Shown here: positions 39,602-47,992 of the stretch, piece by piece
Numbering within the stretch: position 1 is the stretch's first letter
Layout: every line of letters begins with the position of its first letter
Source: Micrococcaceae bacterium Sec5.7
GTDB lineage: Bacteria; Actinomycetota; Actinomycetes; Actinomycetales; Micrococcaceae
Direction: 5' to 3'
DNA length: 64,000 nt
NCBI GenBank assembly: GCA_039636785.1
Contig: CP144169.1
Coordinates: 620,001-684,000, forward strand
Position numbers and translations under genes: made by a program
Notes under the pieces: generated by a model
What the model was told of the DNA's origin: nothing
The model's database searches: none
The model's input: only the letters and a program-made list of their open reading frames with translations

Positions 39602-39619
39602 TGTTGGAACGCTCCAACA
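39602..39619. promoter_or_regulatory. LacI-type operator TGTTGGAACGCTCCAACA
   Basis: An 18-base palindrome with central CG and 7-base perfect arms (TGTTGGA/TCCAACA), the hallmark of LacI-family operators. It lies in the divergent region between the oxidoreductase at 38523-39551 and the lacI gene starting at 39702. Confidence 0.75.
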
Positions 39620-39701
39620 TCTGCTTGCTAGAGTAAGGGAAGTCATCGATCCGAGTCAAGACTTTGTATTAACAAACGGCATTAACAACCTGGAGGAAAC
39701 A

Positions 39702-40742
39702 GTGACCGCACCCGCCCGGAAGCGCGCCGCAACCATTCTCGACGTGGCCTCCGCAGCAGGAGTGTCCAAGTCCGTGGTTTCGCTTGTGCTCCGCGGAACC
39801 GGCTACGTCAGCGCCGCCAAACGCGAGGCCGTCGAAGCGTCCGTCCGGGAGCTCGGCTACAGGCCGAATGCGGCCGCCCGCTCGCTCAGCGAGTCGAGAA
39901 GCCGCACGATCGGCGTCGTCCTCAATGACATGCGCAACCCGTGGTTCGTTGCGGCCGTTGAGGGGCTCAACGCGGTGTTGAACGAGCGTGGACTGCAGAT
40001 GGTGATGGGCGACTTCCGGCTGGACAGCCGCAGCGGCGAGTCCCTGCTGCAGAAACTGCTCGAGATGAATATCGAGGGACTCGTGCTGGTGGGGACCATG
40101 CCCGAGAGCCCGAGCCTGTCCGCCGCCGCCGAGCAAGTGCCCACCGTGGTGCTGGGTGCGCCTTCCGCCCCGAGCGCCAATGTCACGGTGGTGACCAACG
40201 ACGACGACGCCGGGGCCCGCCTGGCCGTGGATCATCTGCTGGCCCTGGGCCACCGGAGAATTGCCCACGTGGGCGCGGGCGACACCGCCGTCGGGGTGGC
40301 CCGCCGGCGGGGGTATGAGCGGGCGATGGCGGCCGCCGGCCTGGAGGAGTTTATCCGCACCGCCCCCGGGGATCTGACGGAGGAGGGCGGCTACCGCGCG
40401 GGCGGCGAGCTGCTCTCCGGCCCGGACCGACCCACTGCCATTTTTGCGGTGAACGACATGGCCGCTCTGGGCGTCATGTCTGCCGCGGAGGAACGCGGCC
40501 TGGCCGTGCCGCGGGACCTTTCTGTCGTCGGCTACGACAACACGCCCCTGGCCAAACTCCGCCGGATCAGCCTGACCTCGGTCGACAACTCCAGCCATGC
40601 CGCCGGGCGGCGCGCGGCAGAACTGCTGCTGGCCAGGCTCGTCCCCGGCAGCACCGCGCCGGCGGACGAGCTGCTGCCCCCGGCTCTCGAAACCAGGGGC
40701 AGCACCGCGGCGCCTGGCGGGCCCAGGCCTACCAGGCCTTGA
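39702..40742 (+). CDS. LacI-family transcriptional regulator (module 1)
   Basis: A 346-residue repressor. The N-terminal HTH (about 8-60) reads ATILDVASAAGVSKSVVSLVLRG with hinge ARSLSESRSRTIGVV, followed by a periplasmic-binding-protein-like sensor domain (about 65-335; IFAVNDMAALGVMSAAEE, VVGYDNTPLAKL). The GTG at 39702 has GGAGG 5 bases upstream. The operator between it and the divergent oxidoreductase gene suggests autoregulation and control of that operon. Confidence 0.92.
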   Translation: MTAPARKRAATILDVASAAGVSKSVVSLVLRGTGYVSAAKREAVEASVRELGYRPNAAARSLSESRSRTIGVVLNDMRNPWFVAAVEGLNAVLNERGLQMVMGDFRLDSRSGESLLQKLLEMNIEGLVLVGTMPESPSLSAAAEQVPTVVLGAPSAPSANVTVVTNDDDAGARLAVDHLLALGHRRIAHVGAGDTAVGVARRRGYERAMAAAGLEEFIRTAPGDLTEEGGYRAGGELLSGPDRPTAIFAVNDMAALGVMSAAEERGLAVPRDLSVVGYDNTPLAKLRRISLTSVDNSSHAAGRRAAELLLARLVPGSTAPADELLPPALETRGSTAAPGGPRPTRP

Positions 40743-40832
40743 CGATATTGGGCACTCCTGTACCTTGTGCGGCACTCATAAGCAGGAGCGCCAAGAATCG
40801 TCGCGCGGGGGACCGCGGTGAGGAGCCCGGGT

Positions 40833-41606
40833 TCATCCGTGCGGGGTGAACACCGCACGGAAGGCGGCCAGGGCGGCGTCGCTGTCGCCCTGCGCCCAGG
40901 CCTCCATACCGACCGTTCCGGTATATCCGGCATCGCTAAGCGCGCGGCAGACGGCGGCGTAGTTGATTTCGCCGGTGCCCGGCTCGCAGCGGCCCGGAAC
41001 GTCCGCGACCTGGATCTCCCCGATATGCGGCATGGCCGAGCGGACCAGCTCGATGAGGTTCCCCTCCCCCATCTGGGCATGGTACAGGTCCAGCATCATC
41101 TTGACGTTGGGGTGCCCCGCGGCCTCCACGAGGGCCAAGGTGTCCTTGGCCCGGGCCAGCGGAATGCCCGGATGGTCCAGGATCGTGTTGAGGTTTTCCA
41201 GGCAAAACGTCAGACCATATTTGGCCCCCAGCACCCCCAGCCTTTCCAGGGTCCTGAGGCCGGTCATCCACATCTGACCCGTTGAGCGGTAGCGGGGGCG
41301 GGCGGCCGCGCCATCCACCAGTTCGGCCGAGTGCACCACCATCCGGCTGACGCCGAGTTCGAGGGCGGTGGGAATGAGCTCCTCGGCCGTGCGGACCACG
41401 TCATGGGCCGTGAAGGGATCCACCACGCTGCCGGCGCTGTAGCCGGTCATGGAGGAAAAGACCGCGCCGCTGGCCTTGAGTGCGGGGATGTCCTTGGTCC
41501 GCGAATCCCAGAGTTCAACATCGAAGCCGGCATCGTGGATGCGCCGGACCCGTTCGATGAACGGCAGCTCCGTGAACACCATTTCGGCGCAGACCGCGAG
41601 CCGCAT
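40833..41606 (-). CDS. Hydroxypyruvate isomerase-like TIM barrel protein
   Basis: A 257-residue TIM barrel of the Hyi/IolI-like group: MRLAVCAEMVFTELPFIERVR, MVVHSAELVDG, the metal-site segment FCLENLNTILDHPGIPL, MMLDLYHAQMGEGNLIELVR and IGEIQVADVPGRCEPGTGEINY. It is joined to the upstream oxidoreductase (TGATG, 1-base overlap). Isomerisation of a keto-sugar or keto-inositol is probable. Whether the true substrate is hydroxypyruvate cannot be told. Confidence 0.82.
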   Translation of the reverse strand: MRLAVCAEMVFTELPFIERVRRIHDAGFDVELWDSRTKDIPALKASGAVFSSMTGYSAGSVVDPFTAHDVVRTAEELIPTALELGVSRMVVHSAELVDGAAARPRYRSTGQMWMTGLRTLERLGVLGAKYGLTFCLENLNTILDHPGIPLARAKDTLALVEAAGHPNVKMMLDLYHAQMGEGNLIELVRSAMPHIGEIQVADVPGRCEPGTGEINYAAVCRALSDAGYTGTVGMEAWAQGDSDAALAAFRAVFTPHG

Positions 41607-42694
41607 CAGGGGGTTGCCCTGGCGTCGGAGCGCACGGCCACAGGGACGCCCCGCTGGACGGAATCGATACAGGCCAGGGCGATACCGAGGGCGCGCCGCG
41701 CGTCCGCGGGTCCAGGGGTCACATCGCTTTCCGCCGTGGGGCTGCCGCCTCGCAGGCCCCCAATGACGGCGGCAAAGTCCGCGAGCTCATCCGTGTAGGC
41801 CTGGGCGAAGAGCTCAACATTCAGCCGTGGTGTCTGCGCGGAAACGCCCTCGGCCGTGTAGCGGCGGGCCGAGGTCGCGGTGCTCTGCCCAGCCTGGACC
41901 ATGCCCTTGGACCCGAACACCTCGCCGCGGACGTCGTAGCCGTAGAGTGCGCTGAAGTTTGCCTCGGCGACGGCCACGGCGCCGTTGCTGTAACGGATCG
42001 TGACGACGGCCGTGTCCAGGAATCCCTGCTCCTTGAAGTCCGGTTCGACAAGCGCATCGGCAATGGCGTAGACCTCCACGGCTTCGGCACCCTCGTTGAA
42101 CCAGTTAAGGGTGTCAAAGTCGTGGATCAGGGTTTCCAGGAAAATCGTCCAGGCCGGTGTCCGGGCGGCGTGGGCGATGCTGCCGGTGCCGGGGTCCCGG
42201 GTCAGCGAGCGGAGAAGCTGCGGCCGCCCGATGACCCCCGAGGAAATGTCACGCTTGGCGGCACGGAAGTCTTCCGCATAACGGCGGTTGAACCCGATCT
42301 GGAAGTGCACCCCGGCCTTGTCCACCTCTGCCAGGGCCGCGTCGAGTTCGGCAAGCGTCAGTCCGGCCGGCTTTTCACAGAAGATGTGCTTTCCGGCGCG
42401 TGCCGCCTGCCCAATGAGCGCGGCGTGGAAGCGGGCCGGGCTGGCGATGATGACGCCGTCGATCTCCGGATCGGCCAGCAGGTCTGCAGCATCGGCCGTA
42501 ACCTTGGCGACGCCCAGCCGGCCGGCCAGCTCCGCGGCGACGTCCAGCGCGGGGTCAGCGATGGCCTCAAGGACGGCTCCGGGAATGCGCCGGACAATGC
42601 TTTCCCCGTGGAATGCCCCCATCCAGCCGGCGCCGATTAGGCCAAGCCGTATGCCTCGTACGGGTGTCCCTGCCTGGTTTTCAATGTAGGCCAT
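41606..42694 (-). CDS. Gfo/Idh/MocA oxidoreductase (module 2)
   Basis: A 362-residue oxidoreductase. LGLIGAGWMGAFHGESIVRR is the nucleotide motif, HIFCEKPAGLTLAELD holds the EKP motif and IFLETLIHDFDTLNWF the catalytic Asp/His region. AAAGGA lies 7 bases before the ATG. It is operonic with the Hyi-like gene and divergent from the second lacI gene across two identical-core palindromes. Similar to inositol 2-dehydrogenases, substrate unassigned. Confidence 0.87.
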   Translation of the reverse strand: MAYIENQAGTPVRGIRLGLIGAGWMGAFHGESIVRRIPGAVLEAIADPALDVAAELAGRLGVAKVTADAADLLADPEIDGVIIASPARFHAALIGQAARAGKHIFCEKPAGLTLAELDAALAEVDKAGVHFQIGFNRRYAEDFRAAKRDISSGVIGRPQLLRSLTRDPGTGSIAHAARTPAWTIFLETLIHDFDTLNWFNEGAEAVEVYAIADALVEPDFKEQGFLDTAVVTIRYSNGAVAVAEANFSALYGYDVRGEVFGSKGMVQAGQSTATSARRYTAEGVSAQTPRLNVELFAQAYTDELADFAAVIGGLRGGSPTAESDVTPGPADARRALGIALACIDSVQRGVPVAVRSDARATP

Positions 42695-42721
42695 GGGCCC
42701 GTCCTTTCCTCGTGCTGAAAC

Positions 42722-42741
42722 CTTCTAGATCGATCTAGAAG
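42722..42741. promoter_or_regulatory. Perfect 20-base palindrome, LacI operator 1
   Basis: CTTCTAGATCGATCTAGAAG is fully self-complementary with a central CG. It lies 27 bases upstream of the oxidoreductase start at 42694 on the minus strand, where it could block its promoter. It shares the 14-base core CTAGATCGATCTAG with operator 2, centre to centre 57 bases away. Confidence 0.8.
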
Positions 42742-42781
42742 ATGCGCTGCTAATCAGTTTTGCACAGCATCGGCAGAAAAT

Positions 42782-42795
42782 CTAGATCGATCTAG
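42782..42795. promoter_or_regulatory. Perfect palindrome CTAGATCGATCTAG, LacI operator 2
   Basis: Second copy of the operator core, 41 bases before the lacI start at 42837. Two operators in one divergent promoter region permit cooperative binding or DNA looping and support autoregulation of this LacI. Confidence 0.8.
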
Positions 42796-42836
42796 TAGAC
42801 TGGGGCCAGTACTTTCCGCACGACTCAGGAGGCCCC

Positions 42837-43847
42837 ATGACAGCGAGCCCCCGCCCCACCATGGCGGACGTCGCGGCGGCCGCTGGGGTCTCAAGGGCGC
42901 TGGTTTCGATCGTGATCCGTGGGGCTGTCGGCGCCAGCCTGGCCACACGAGAGAGGGTCCTCAATACCGCCCGGGAACTCGGCTACCGTCCGGATACGCG
43001 GGCCAGGCTGCTGCGCAGCACCCGCTCCCGCCTGCTTGGCGTGGTTTTCAACGTGACCGAGCCCTACCATGCCGAGCTCGTTGAGTTACTCTACGAGGCC
43101 GGTGAGGCGGCCGGCTACGGCGTGACCCTGAGCGCGGCGGGTCCGCGGCGCAGCGAGCAGCGGGCCGTTGAATCCCTGCTGGACCTTGGCGCCGAGGCCC
43201 TGGTCCTGATCGCCCCCTCGACGCCGGCGGCAGGGCTTGCGCAGCTGCCAGTTCCGGTGATTTCCATGCTCCGCCCGGTTCGCGGCGACGCGGCCGGCAG
43301 TGTCTCCAGCGACGAGGACGCGGGAATCAGGCTCGCGATGGACCACATTCGCGGGCTGGGGCACTCCCGGATAGCCCATATCGACGGCGGGACCGCCGTC
43401 GGGTCCGCCGCACGCCGCCGGTCTTACCTCAGCTATATGGCCAATAGCGGGCTCACTGCGAGTGCCTCGGTCGTCACCGGCGGCACCACCGAGGCCGACG
43501 GCTCCCGGGCCGCCCGGGAGCTGGTGGATAGCGCCGGGCTGCCGGGCGGGCCGGCGCGGCCCAGCGCCGTCGTCGTTTTCAATGACCGCTGCGCGCTGGG
43601 CGTGCTGGATGTGCTCGGCAAGGCCGGGCTAAGCGTCCCGCGAGACATCTCCGTGGTGGGTTACGACAACTCCCGGCTGGCGCGGCTTGAGCACATCAAC
43701 CTGACCTCGATCGGCCAAAATGGTCCGGAGCTGGCGGCAGCTGCCGTCCGCGCGGCCACGGCCCGGCTGGGCGGTGGCGCGGCCGAACACCTGCGGGTGC
43801 CTCCGTTCCTGGAAATCGGCGGCACCACCGCAGCCCCTGCCGGCTAG
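42837..43847 (+). CDS. LacI-family transcriptional regulator (module 2)
   Basis: A 336-residue repressor with HTH TMADVAAAAGVSRALVSIVIRG (about 8-30), hinge ARLLRSTRSRLLGVV and a sensor domain (about 60-330) with VVFNDRCALGVLDVLGKAG and VVGYDNSRLARLEHINLT. AGGAGG precedes the ATG closely. Divergent from the 42694-40833 operon, with the twin palindromes between. Its 3' end overlaps the convergent oxidoreductase gene by 4 bases. Confidence 0.92.
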   Translation: MTASPRPTMADVAAAAGVSRALVSIVIRGAVGASLATRERVLNTARELGYRPDTRARLLRSTRSRLLGVVFNVTEPYHAELVELLYEAGEAAGYGVTLSAAGPRRSEQRAVESLLDLGAEALVLIAPSTPAAGLAQLPVPVISMLRPVRGDAAGSVSSDEDAGIRLAMDHIRGLGHSRIAHIDGGTAVGSAARRRSYLSYMANSGLTASASVVTGGTTEADGSRAARELVDSAGLPGGPARPSAVVVFNDRCALGVLDVLGKAGLSVPRDISVVGYDNSRLARLEHINLTSIGQNGPELAAAAVRAATARLGGGAAEHLRVPPFLEIGGTTAAPAG

Positions 43848-44884
43848 TCGCCCGGCTCGCCAGGGAACACTATGCCCAGTTGACGCCGGATCTCGTCGGC
43901 CACCCGCATGGTCCGGATGGATTCGCTGAGCGGCCGCTGGCTCGCTACCATTTCGCCAGCGTGGATGGCCCGGGCGACAGCCGCCGCCTCATAGTGCAAG
44001 CCCTCAAAATGGGCCCCTGCCGGCTCGTCGTAGCGAAGCTCCCTGCAGTCCGGAAAGCGGACGCTGAATCCGCCGGGCATGTTGAACAGCCCATCCAGCG
44101 TCAGCGTTGCGGCGGTACCCACCAGGGTGGCCATCGTCGGGGTGAAATTATGCAGGTTCGTATTCATCACGGCCTGACGCCCGCCGGCAAAAGAGAGCAC
44201 CGCGGAGAGCTGGGCATTGACGCCCGAAGGGTGGGGCTGTCCAATCGCCATGATCCGCTCCGGATCCCCCAACAGCGTCGTGATCAGGGAAAGCGGGTAG
44301 GTGCCCAGATCCAGCAGCGGGCCGCCCGCGAGCGCGGGATCAAAAATGCGGTGCCCCGGTTCAAAGTACTCGCCGTACTCGGCGAGAACCGTGGTGAGTT
44401 CGCCCAGCGTCCCGGATTCCAGCACTTGCCGGATGACGTCAAACTTTGGCAGGAAGAGGGTCCACAACGCCTCCGCGGCGAAGAGGCCGCCGGCCTCGGC
44501 TCGCTCGGCGATGTCCCTGGCCTGGGCCTCGTTGATGCCGATCGGCTTCTCAATCAGCACGTGTTTGCCCCCGTCCAGGGCCACCACGGCGGCTTGGTGG
44601 TGGAAGTTGTGCGGGGTGGCCACGTAGATGACGTCGATGTCCGGGGCGGCTGCCAGCTCCTGATAGCTGCCGTACGCCGCAGCGATCCCGAAGGTGTCGG
44701 CAAAGGCCCGCGAACGCTCCAGCGAGCGAGATGCGACGGCGGCAATCACCTGGCGGGTGTGTGCCTGGAGGGATTCGGTGAATCGCTCGGCGATCCATCC
44801 CGGCCCCATGATGCCCCATCGAAGGGCGGGGGCCGAGAGGGAATCGGGCACCCGGGACGCAGGGAGCTGGTTGATGAGCGTCAT
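43844..44884 (-). CDS. Gfo/Idh/MocA oxidoreductase, dihydrodiol-dehydrogenase-like
   Basis: A 346-residue oxidoreductase distinct from the inositol dehydrogenase type. RWGIMGPGWIAERFTESLQ, HVLIEKPIGINEAQARDI and AEALWTLFLPKFDVIRQVL with GGPLLDLGTYPLSL match the trans-dihydrodiol/glucose-fructose oxidoreductase-like subgroup. It overlaps the preceding oxidoreductase by ATGA and so belongs to the same transcript. The substrate is unknown. Possibly a keto-polyol reductase working with its partner. Confidence 0.84.
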   Translation of the reverse strand: MTLINQLPASRVPDSLSAPALRWGIMGPGWIAERFTESLQAHTRQVIAAVASRSLERSRAFADTFGIAAAYGSYQELAAAPDIDVIYVATPHNFHHQAAVVALDGGKHVLIEKPIGINEAQARDIAERAEAGGLFAAEALWTLFLPKFDVIRQVLESGTLGELTTVLAEYGEYFEPGHRIFDPALAGGPLLDLGTYPLSLITTLLGDPERIMAIGQPHPSGVNAQLSAVLSFAGGRQAVMNTNLHNFTPTMATLVGTAATLTLDGLFNMPGGFSVRFPDCRELRYDEPAGAHFEGLHYEAAAVARAIHAGEMVASQRPLSESIRTMRVADEIRRQLGIVFPGEPGD

Positions 44885-45882
44885 GAGTACGCTACCTTCG
44901 CAAATTCGCCATTGTTGCGCAGCGAGGTGATCATGGCCTCCGCGGCCTGGGCGGCCCGCAGCCCGTCCGCGGCCGTGGCCAGCGGGGACTCCTCGCCGGT
45001 GGCCAGCGCCGTGATCCAGGCCTGCAGCTCCAGCCGGTAGGCCTGGGAGAAGCGCGGCCGCCAGTCCTCCGGGTAGGCGGTGGACCGGGCACCGGCCGAA
45101 TTTGTGACCAATAGGGCAGGCTCCGCCAGGGTGGCCGTGCCGCGCTCGGCCACCACCTCACATTGGGTCGTGTAGCCATAGCGGGCGTTGAGGAAGAGTT
45201 CAAGGGTGGTCAGGACACCATCGGCGGTCCGCAGCAGCATCAGCGCCGGATCGTGCAGGCCGTCGGCGGCGGCCGTTGAGCTTCGGCCGGCGTGCCACGC
45301 CACCTCGGTGATGGGTGAATCGAGCAGCCAGGGGATGATGTCCAGTTCGTGAATGGCCGAGTTGGTGACGGCGGACTCCGTGGTGGACCCCGGACCGGAG
45401 CCCATATTTCTACTGATGCAGTGGACCATCAGCGTCTCCCCCGCTTCACGGGAGCCGACATATCTGCGTAGCTCGACATAGCCCGGATCAAAACGACGCA
45501 TGAACCCCAGGGAGAGCAGCGACCTCCCGGTGGCGGCAACAATGCCGGCGTCGGCTTCCACTACCTCACGGCATGCCACCACGCCGGGGGCAAGCGGCTT
45601 CTCGCACAATACCGGGGTCATGGCCTCAAAACATTCCAGAATCAACCCGGCATGCGTGGAGTCGTGTGACGCGATGACGACGGCGTCCACCTCACCGGAG
45701 TTGATCAGCTCGGATGGGTAGGTGGTGGACCGGGCCCCCACCGCGGTGGCCGCTGCGGCGGCACGGCGCGGGTCGATATCAGCGACGAAACTAACCTCCG
45801 CCCCACCGATCGACGTGGCCAGCCTCGCTATGTGGTCGGCACCCATGATTCCGGCGCCAATGACACCTACCCTGATTGACAT
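44881..45882 (-). CDS. Gfo/Idh/MocA oxidoreductase (inositol 2-dehydrogenase-like)
   Basis: A 333-residue oxidoreductase: VGVIGAGIMGADHIARLA, TPVLCEKPLAPGVVACRE, LGFMRRFDPGYVELR and TNSAIHELDIIPWLL (catalytic Asp/His region) resemble the iolG at 54499 more closely than the other paralogues do. The ATG at 45882 has GGAAGAG upstream. A TTG 24 bases earlier is in frame but unsupported. It follows the ABC transporter operon with a hairpin in between, so it may be expressed by read-through from that operon. Confidence 0.87.
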   Translation of the reverse strand: MSIRVGVIGAGIMGADHIARLATSIGGAEVSFVADIDPRRAAAAATAVGARSTTYPSELINSGEVDAVVIASHDSTHAGLILECFEAMTPVLCEKPLAPGVVACREVVEADAGIVAATGRSLLSLGFMRRFDPGYVELRRYVGSREAGETLMVHCISRNMGSGPGSTTESAVTNSAIHELDIIPWLLDSPITEVAWHAGRSSTAAADGLHDPALMLLRTADGVLTTLELFLNARYGYTTQCEVVAERGTATLAEPALLVTNSAGARSTAYPEDWRPRFSQAYRLELQAWITALATGEESPLATAADGLRAAQAAEAMITSLRNNGEFAKVAYS

Positions 45883-45911
45883 GTGCTCTTCCAATGTTTC
45901 GGTCAAAGGAA

Positions 45912-45949
45912 AATCCCCGGCCGATGGCGTTGGCCATCAGCCGGGGATT
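45912..45949 (-). terminator. Strong hairpin after the sugar ABC operon
   Basis: AATCCCCGGC (45912-45921) pairs with GCCGGGGATT (45940-45949), and GATGGC/GCCATC can extend the stem inside. On the minus strand it follows the ABC ATPase stop and is trailed by TTTCCTTTG, as in a factor-independent terminator. The next gene starts only 30 bases beyond, so partial read-through is likely. Confidence 0.7.
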
Positions 45950-45960
45950 CTGCGGGATTC

Positions 45961-46869
45961 TTAGCCGGGCTGGTGGCCGGTGGTTCCGGCCAGCTCGGCC
46001 TCTACCTCCTTGACGACCTCGCCGTGGCCGCCGAGCTCTTCGAGCTCGTGGGCGAGCTCTGCCAGTTCGGCGCCGCCGGCCATCTGCGCCGTCAGTTCTT
46101 CGAGCGTGATGTCCTTCTTCTCGTAGTAGCCGATGGATTTGCCACGCTTGAGCAGCAGGAACCGGTCCCCCACAGGGAAGGCATGGTGCGGGTTGTGCGT
46201 GATGAAGACGACGCCGAGCCCGCGGTCGCGGGCCTGCAGGATGTAACGGAGCACGACGCCGGACTGCTTGACGCCCAGGGCGGCCGTGGGCTCGTCCAGA
46301 ATCAGGACCTTGGCACCGAAGTACACTGCCCGCGCGATCGCGACGCACTGCCGCTCACCGCCGGAGAGCTGGCCGATAGGCTGTTCCACATCACGCAGAT
46401 CGATGCCCATCTCCGCCAGTTCCTTCAGGGTGATGTCCTTCATCCGCTGGACGTCCATGCGCTTGAAGGGGGCCCACCCGGTGGTGAGTTCCGAGCCAAG
46501 GAAGAAATTGCGCCAGATCGGCATCAGGGGGACCACTGCAAGGTCCTGATACACCGTGGCAATGCCGGAATCCAGCGCCTCGCGGGGGCTGTTGAGTTTC
46601 CGCTCCTCGCCCAGGATCTTGAAGGTCCCCTCGTCATGCTGGTGAAGGCCGGCGATGATCTTGATCAGCGTGGACTTGCCGGCACCGTTGTCGCCCAAGA
46701 CGCAGGTCACCCGGCCATTGTCCACCGCCAGGGTCGCATCGCTCAGCGCGATGATGTTGCCGTAGTGCTTGCCCACCTGTTCCAGTGACAGCAGGTGCAC
46801 GGGGGTGTGGGTCAGCGCGTCTTTTTCATCCTTGAGCAGCGTTTGCTGGTCTATCTGTTTGGCGTTCAT
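45961..46869 (-). CDS. Sugar/polyol ABC transporter ATPase (single-domain, FrcA-like)
   Basis: A 302-residue ATPase with Walker [10 protein letters not shown], signature [15 protein letters not shown] and Walker [12 protein letters not shown]. Most importers of this sugar family use a double ATPase of about 500 residues; this one has a single domain, as in FrcA. The C-terminal 45 residues are an acidic Ala/Glu-rich tail ([25 protein letters not shown]) probably forming helices. Third gene of a binding protein-permease-ATPase operon whose promoter region holds IolR-like boxes. Confidence 0.9.
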   Translation of the reverse strand: MNAKQIDQQTLLKDEKDALTHTPVHLLSLEQVGKHYGNIIALSDATLAVDNGRVTCVLGDNGAGKSTLIKIIAGLHQHDEGTFKILGEERKLNSPREALDSGIATVYQDLAVVPLMPIWRNFFLGSELTTGWAPFKRMDVQRMKDITLKELAEMGIDLRDVEQPIGQLSGGERQCVAIARAVYFGAKVLILDEPTAALGVKQSGVVLRYILQARDRGLGVVFITHNPHHAFPVGDRFLLLKRGKSIGYYEKKDITLEELTAQMAGGAELAELAHELEELGGHGEVVKEVEAELAGTTGHQPG

Positions 46870-46881
46870 GAGTACAGCCCC

Positions 46882-47934
46882 TTACTTGAGTTCTGCTCGA
46901 CGCTTGACGATCAGGTTCACTATGGTGGCCAGCAGCAGCATCAGGCCCAGGAAGAACTTGAACCAGTCCGGGTTCCACTGGGCGTACACGATGCCCTTGT
47001 TGGCCATACCGAAGATGAATGCGCCGATCGCACCGCCGACGGCAGAACCGTAGCCGCCGGTGAGAAGGCAGCCACCGATGACGGCGGCAATGATGTAGAG
47101 GAATTCATTGCCCACACCTTCGCCCGACTGCACCGCGTCAAACGCGAACAGGTTGTGCATGCCCAGGATCCAGCCGCAGAAACCAACGGCCATGAACAGG
47201 CCGATCTTGGTCTTGGCTACCGGAACGCCCACGGCGCGGGCGGCGTTGGCGTCGCCGCCCACTGCGAAGATCCAGTTGCCCACCCGGGTGCGCAGCAGGA
47301 CCCACGACGCCACGGCCACCAGGACGATCCAGATGAAGACGGTGTTCTTGACCTCGACGCCGGCGATGTTCACCGAGGAGGCAAAAATGGCCTGGGCAGA
47401 CTTGAAGCCATCCATGGTGGAGATGGACGGGGAAGACACCGAGCCGCCGATCAGACGCGTCAGGCCCAGATTCAGGCCGGTCAGCATCAGGAAGCTGGCC
47501 AGAGTCACGATGAAGCTGGGCAGCTTGGTCTTGATCAGGATCCAGCCATTGATGAAGCCAATGGACAGCGACACCACCAGCGCCAGCGCAACCCCCACCC
47601 AGACATTGGTGGTGAAGTACCAGCTGAAGAGTGACGCTGTCAGGGCCGAGCTGATCACTGCCACGCCCGTGGAGAGATCGAACTCGCCGCCGATCATCAG
47701 CAGCGAAACGCCAACGGCCATGATGCCGATGGTTGAGCTGCCGTAAAGAACGGTGGCAAAGGCATTCGGCTGGGTGAAGGTCTGCGAAACTGCGGCGAAA
47801 AAGATAAACAGGACGACGGCGCCTACGAGCGCACCAACCTCCGGACGGCCAAGCAGCTTTTGGAGCGGGTTGCGCTTTCCTACGCGTTCATCGGCAGCCA
47901 AATGCTTTGTCAGTTTTTGTAGTGTTTCGGTCAT
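46882..47934 (-). CDS. Sugar/polyol ABC transporter permease
   Basis: A 350-residue permease of the BPD_transp_2/RbsC-like family with about 8-10 hydrophobic helices. MIGGEFDLSTGVAVISSA is the family's conserved second segment, and GGDANAARAVGVPVAKTKIGLF the cytoplasmic loop that contacts the ATPase. The ATG at 47934 has AAAGGAG upstream; longer in-frame extensions lack one. Middle gene of the ABC operon. Confidence 0.92.
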   Translation of the reverse strand: MTETLQKLTKHLAADERVGKRNPLQKLLGRPEVGALVGAVVLFIFFAAVSQTFTQPNAFATVLYGSSTIGIMAVGVSLLMIGGEFDLSTGVAVISSALTASLFSWYFTTNVWVGVALALVVSLSIGFINGWILIKTKLPSFIVTLASFLMLTGLNLGLTRLIGGSVSSPSISTMDGFKSAQAIFASSVNIAGVEVKNTVFIWIVLVAVASWVLLRTRVGNWIFAVGGDANAARAVGVPVAKTKIGLFMAVGFCGWILGMHNLFAFDAVQSGEGVGNEFLYIIAAVIGGCLLTGGYGSAVGGAIGAFIFGMANKGIVYAQWNPDWFKFFLGLMLLLATIVNLIVKRRAELK

Positions 47935-47992
47935 GGTCCTTCTCCTTTGCGCCTGGCCCGGGGCAGGCCCCGGGCCAGGCTGTAAAGACTGC

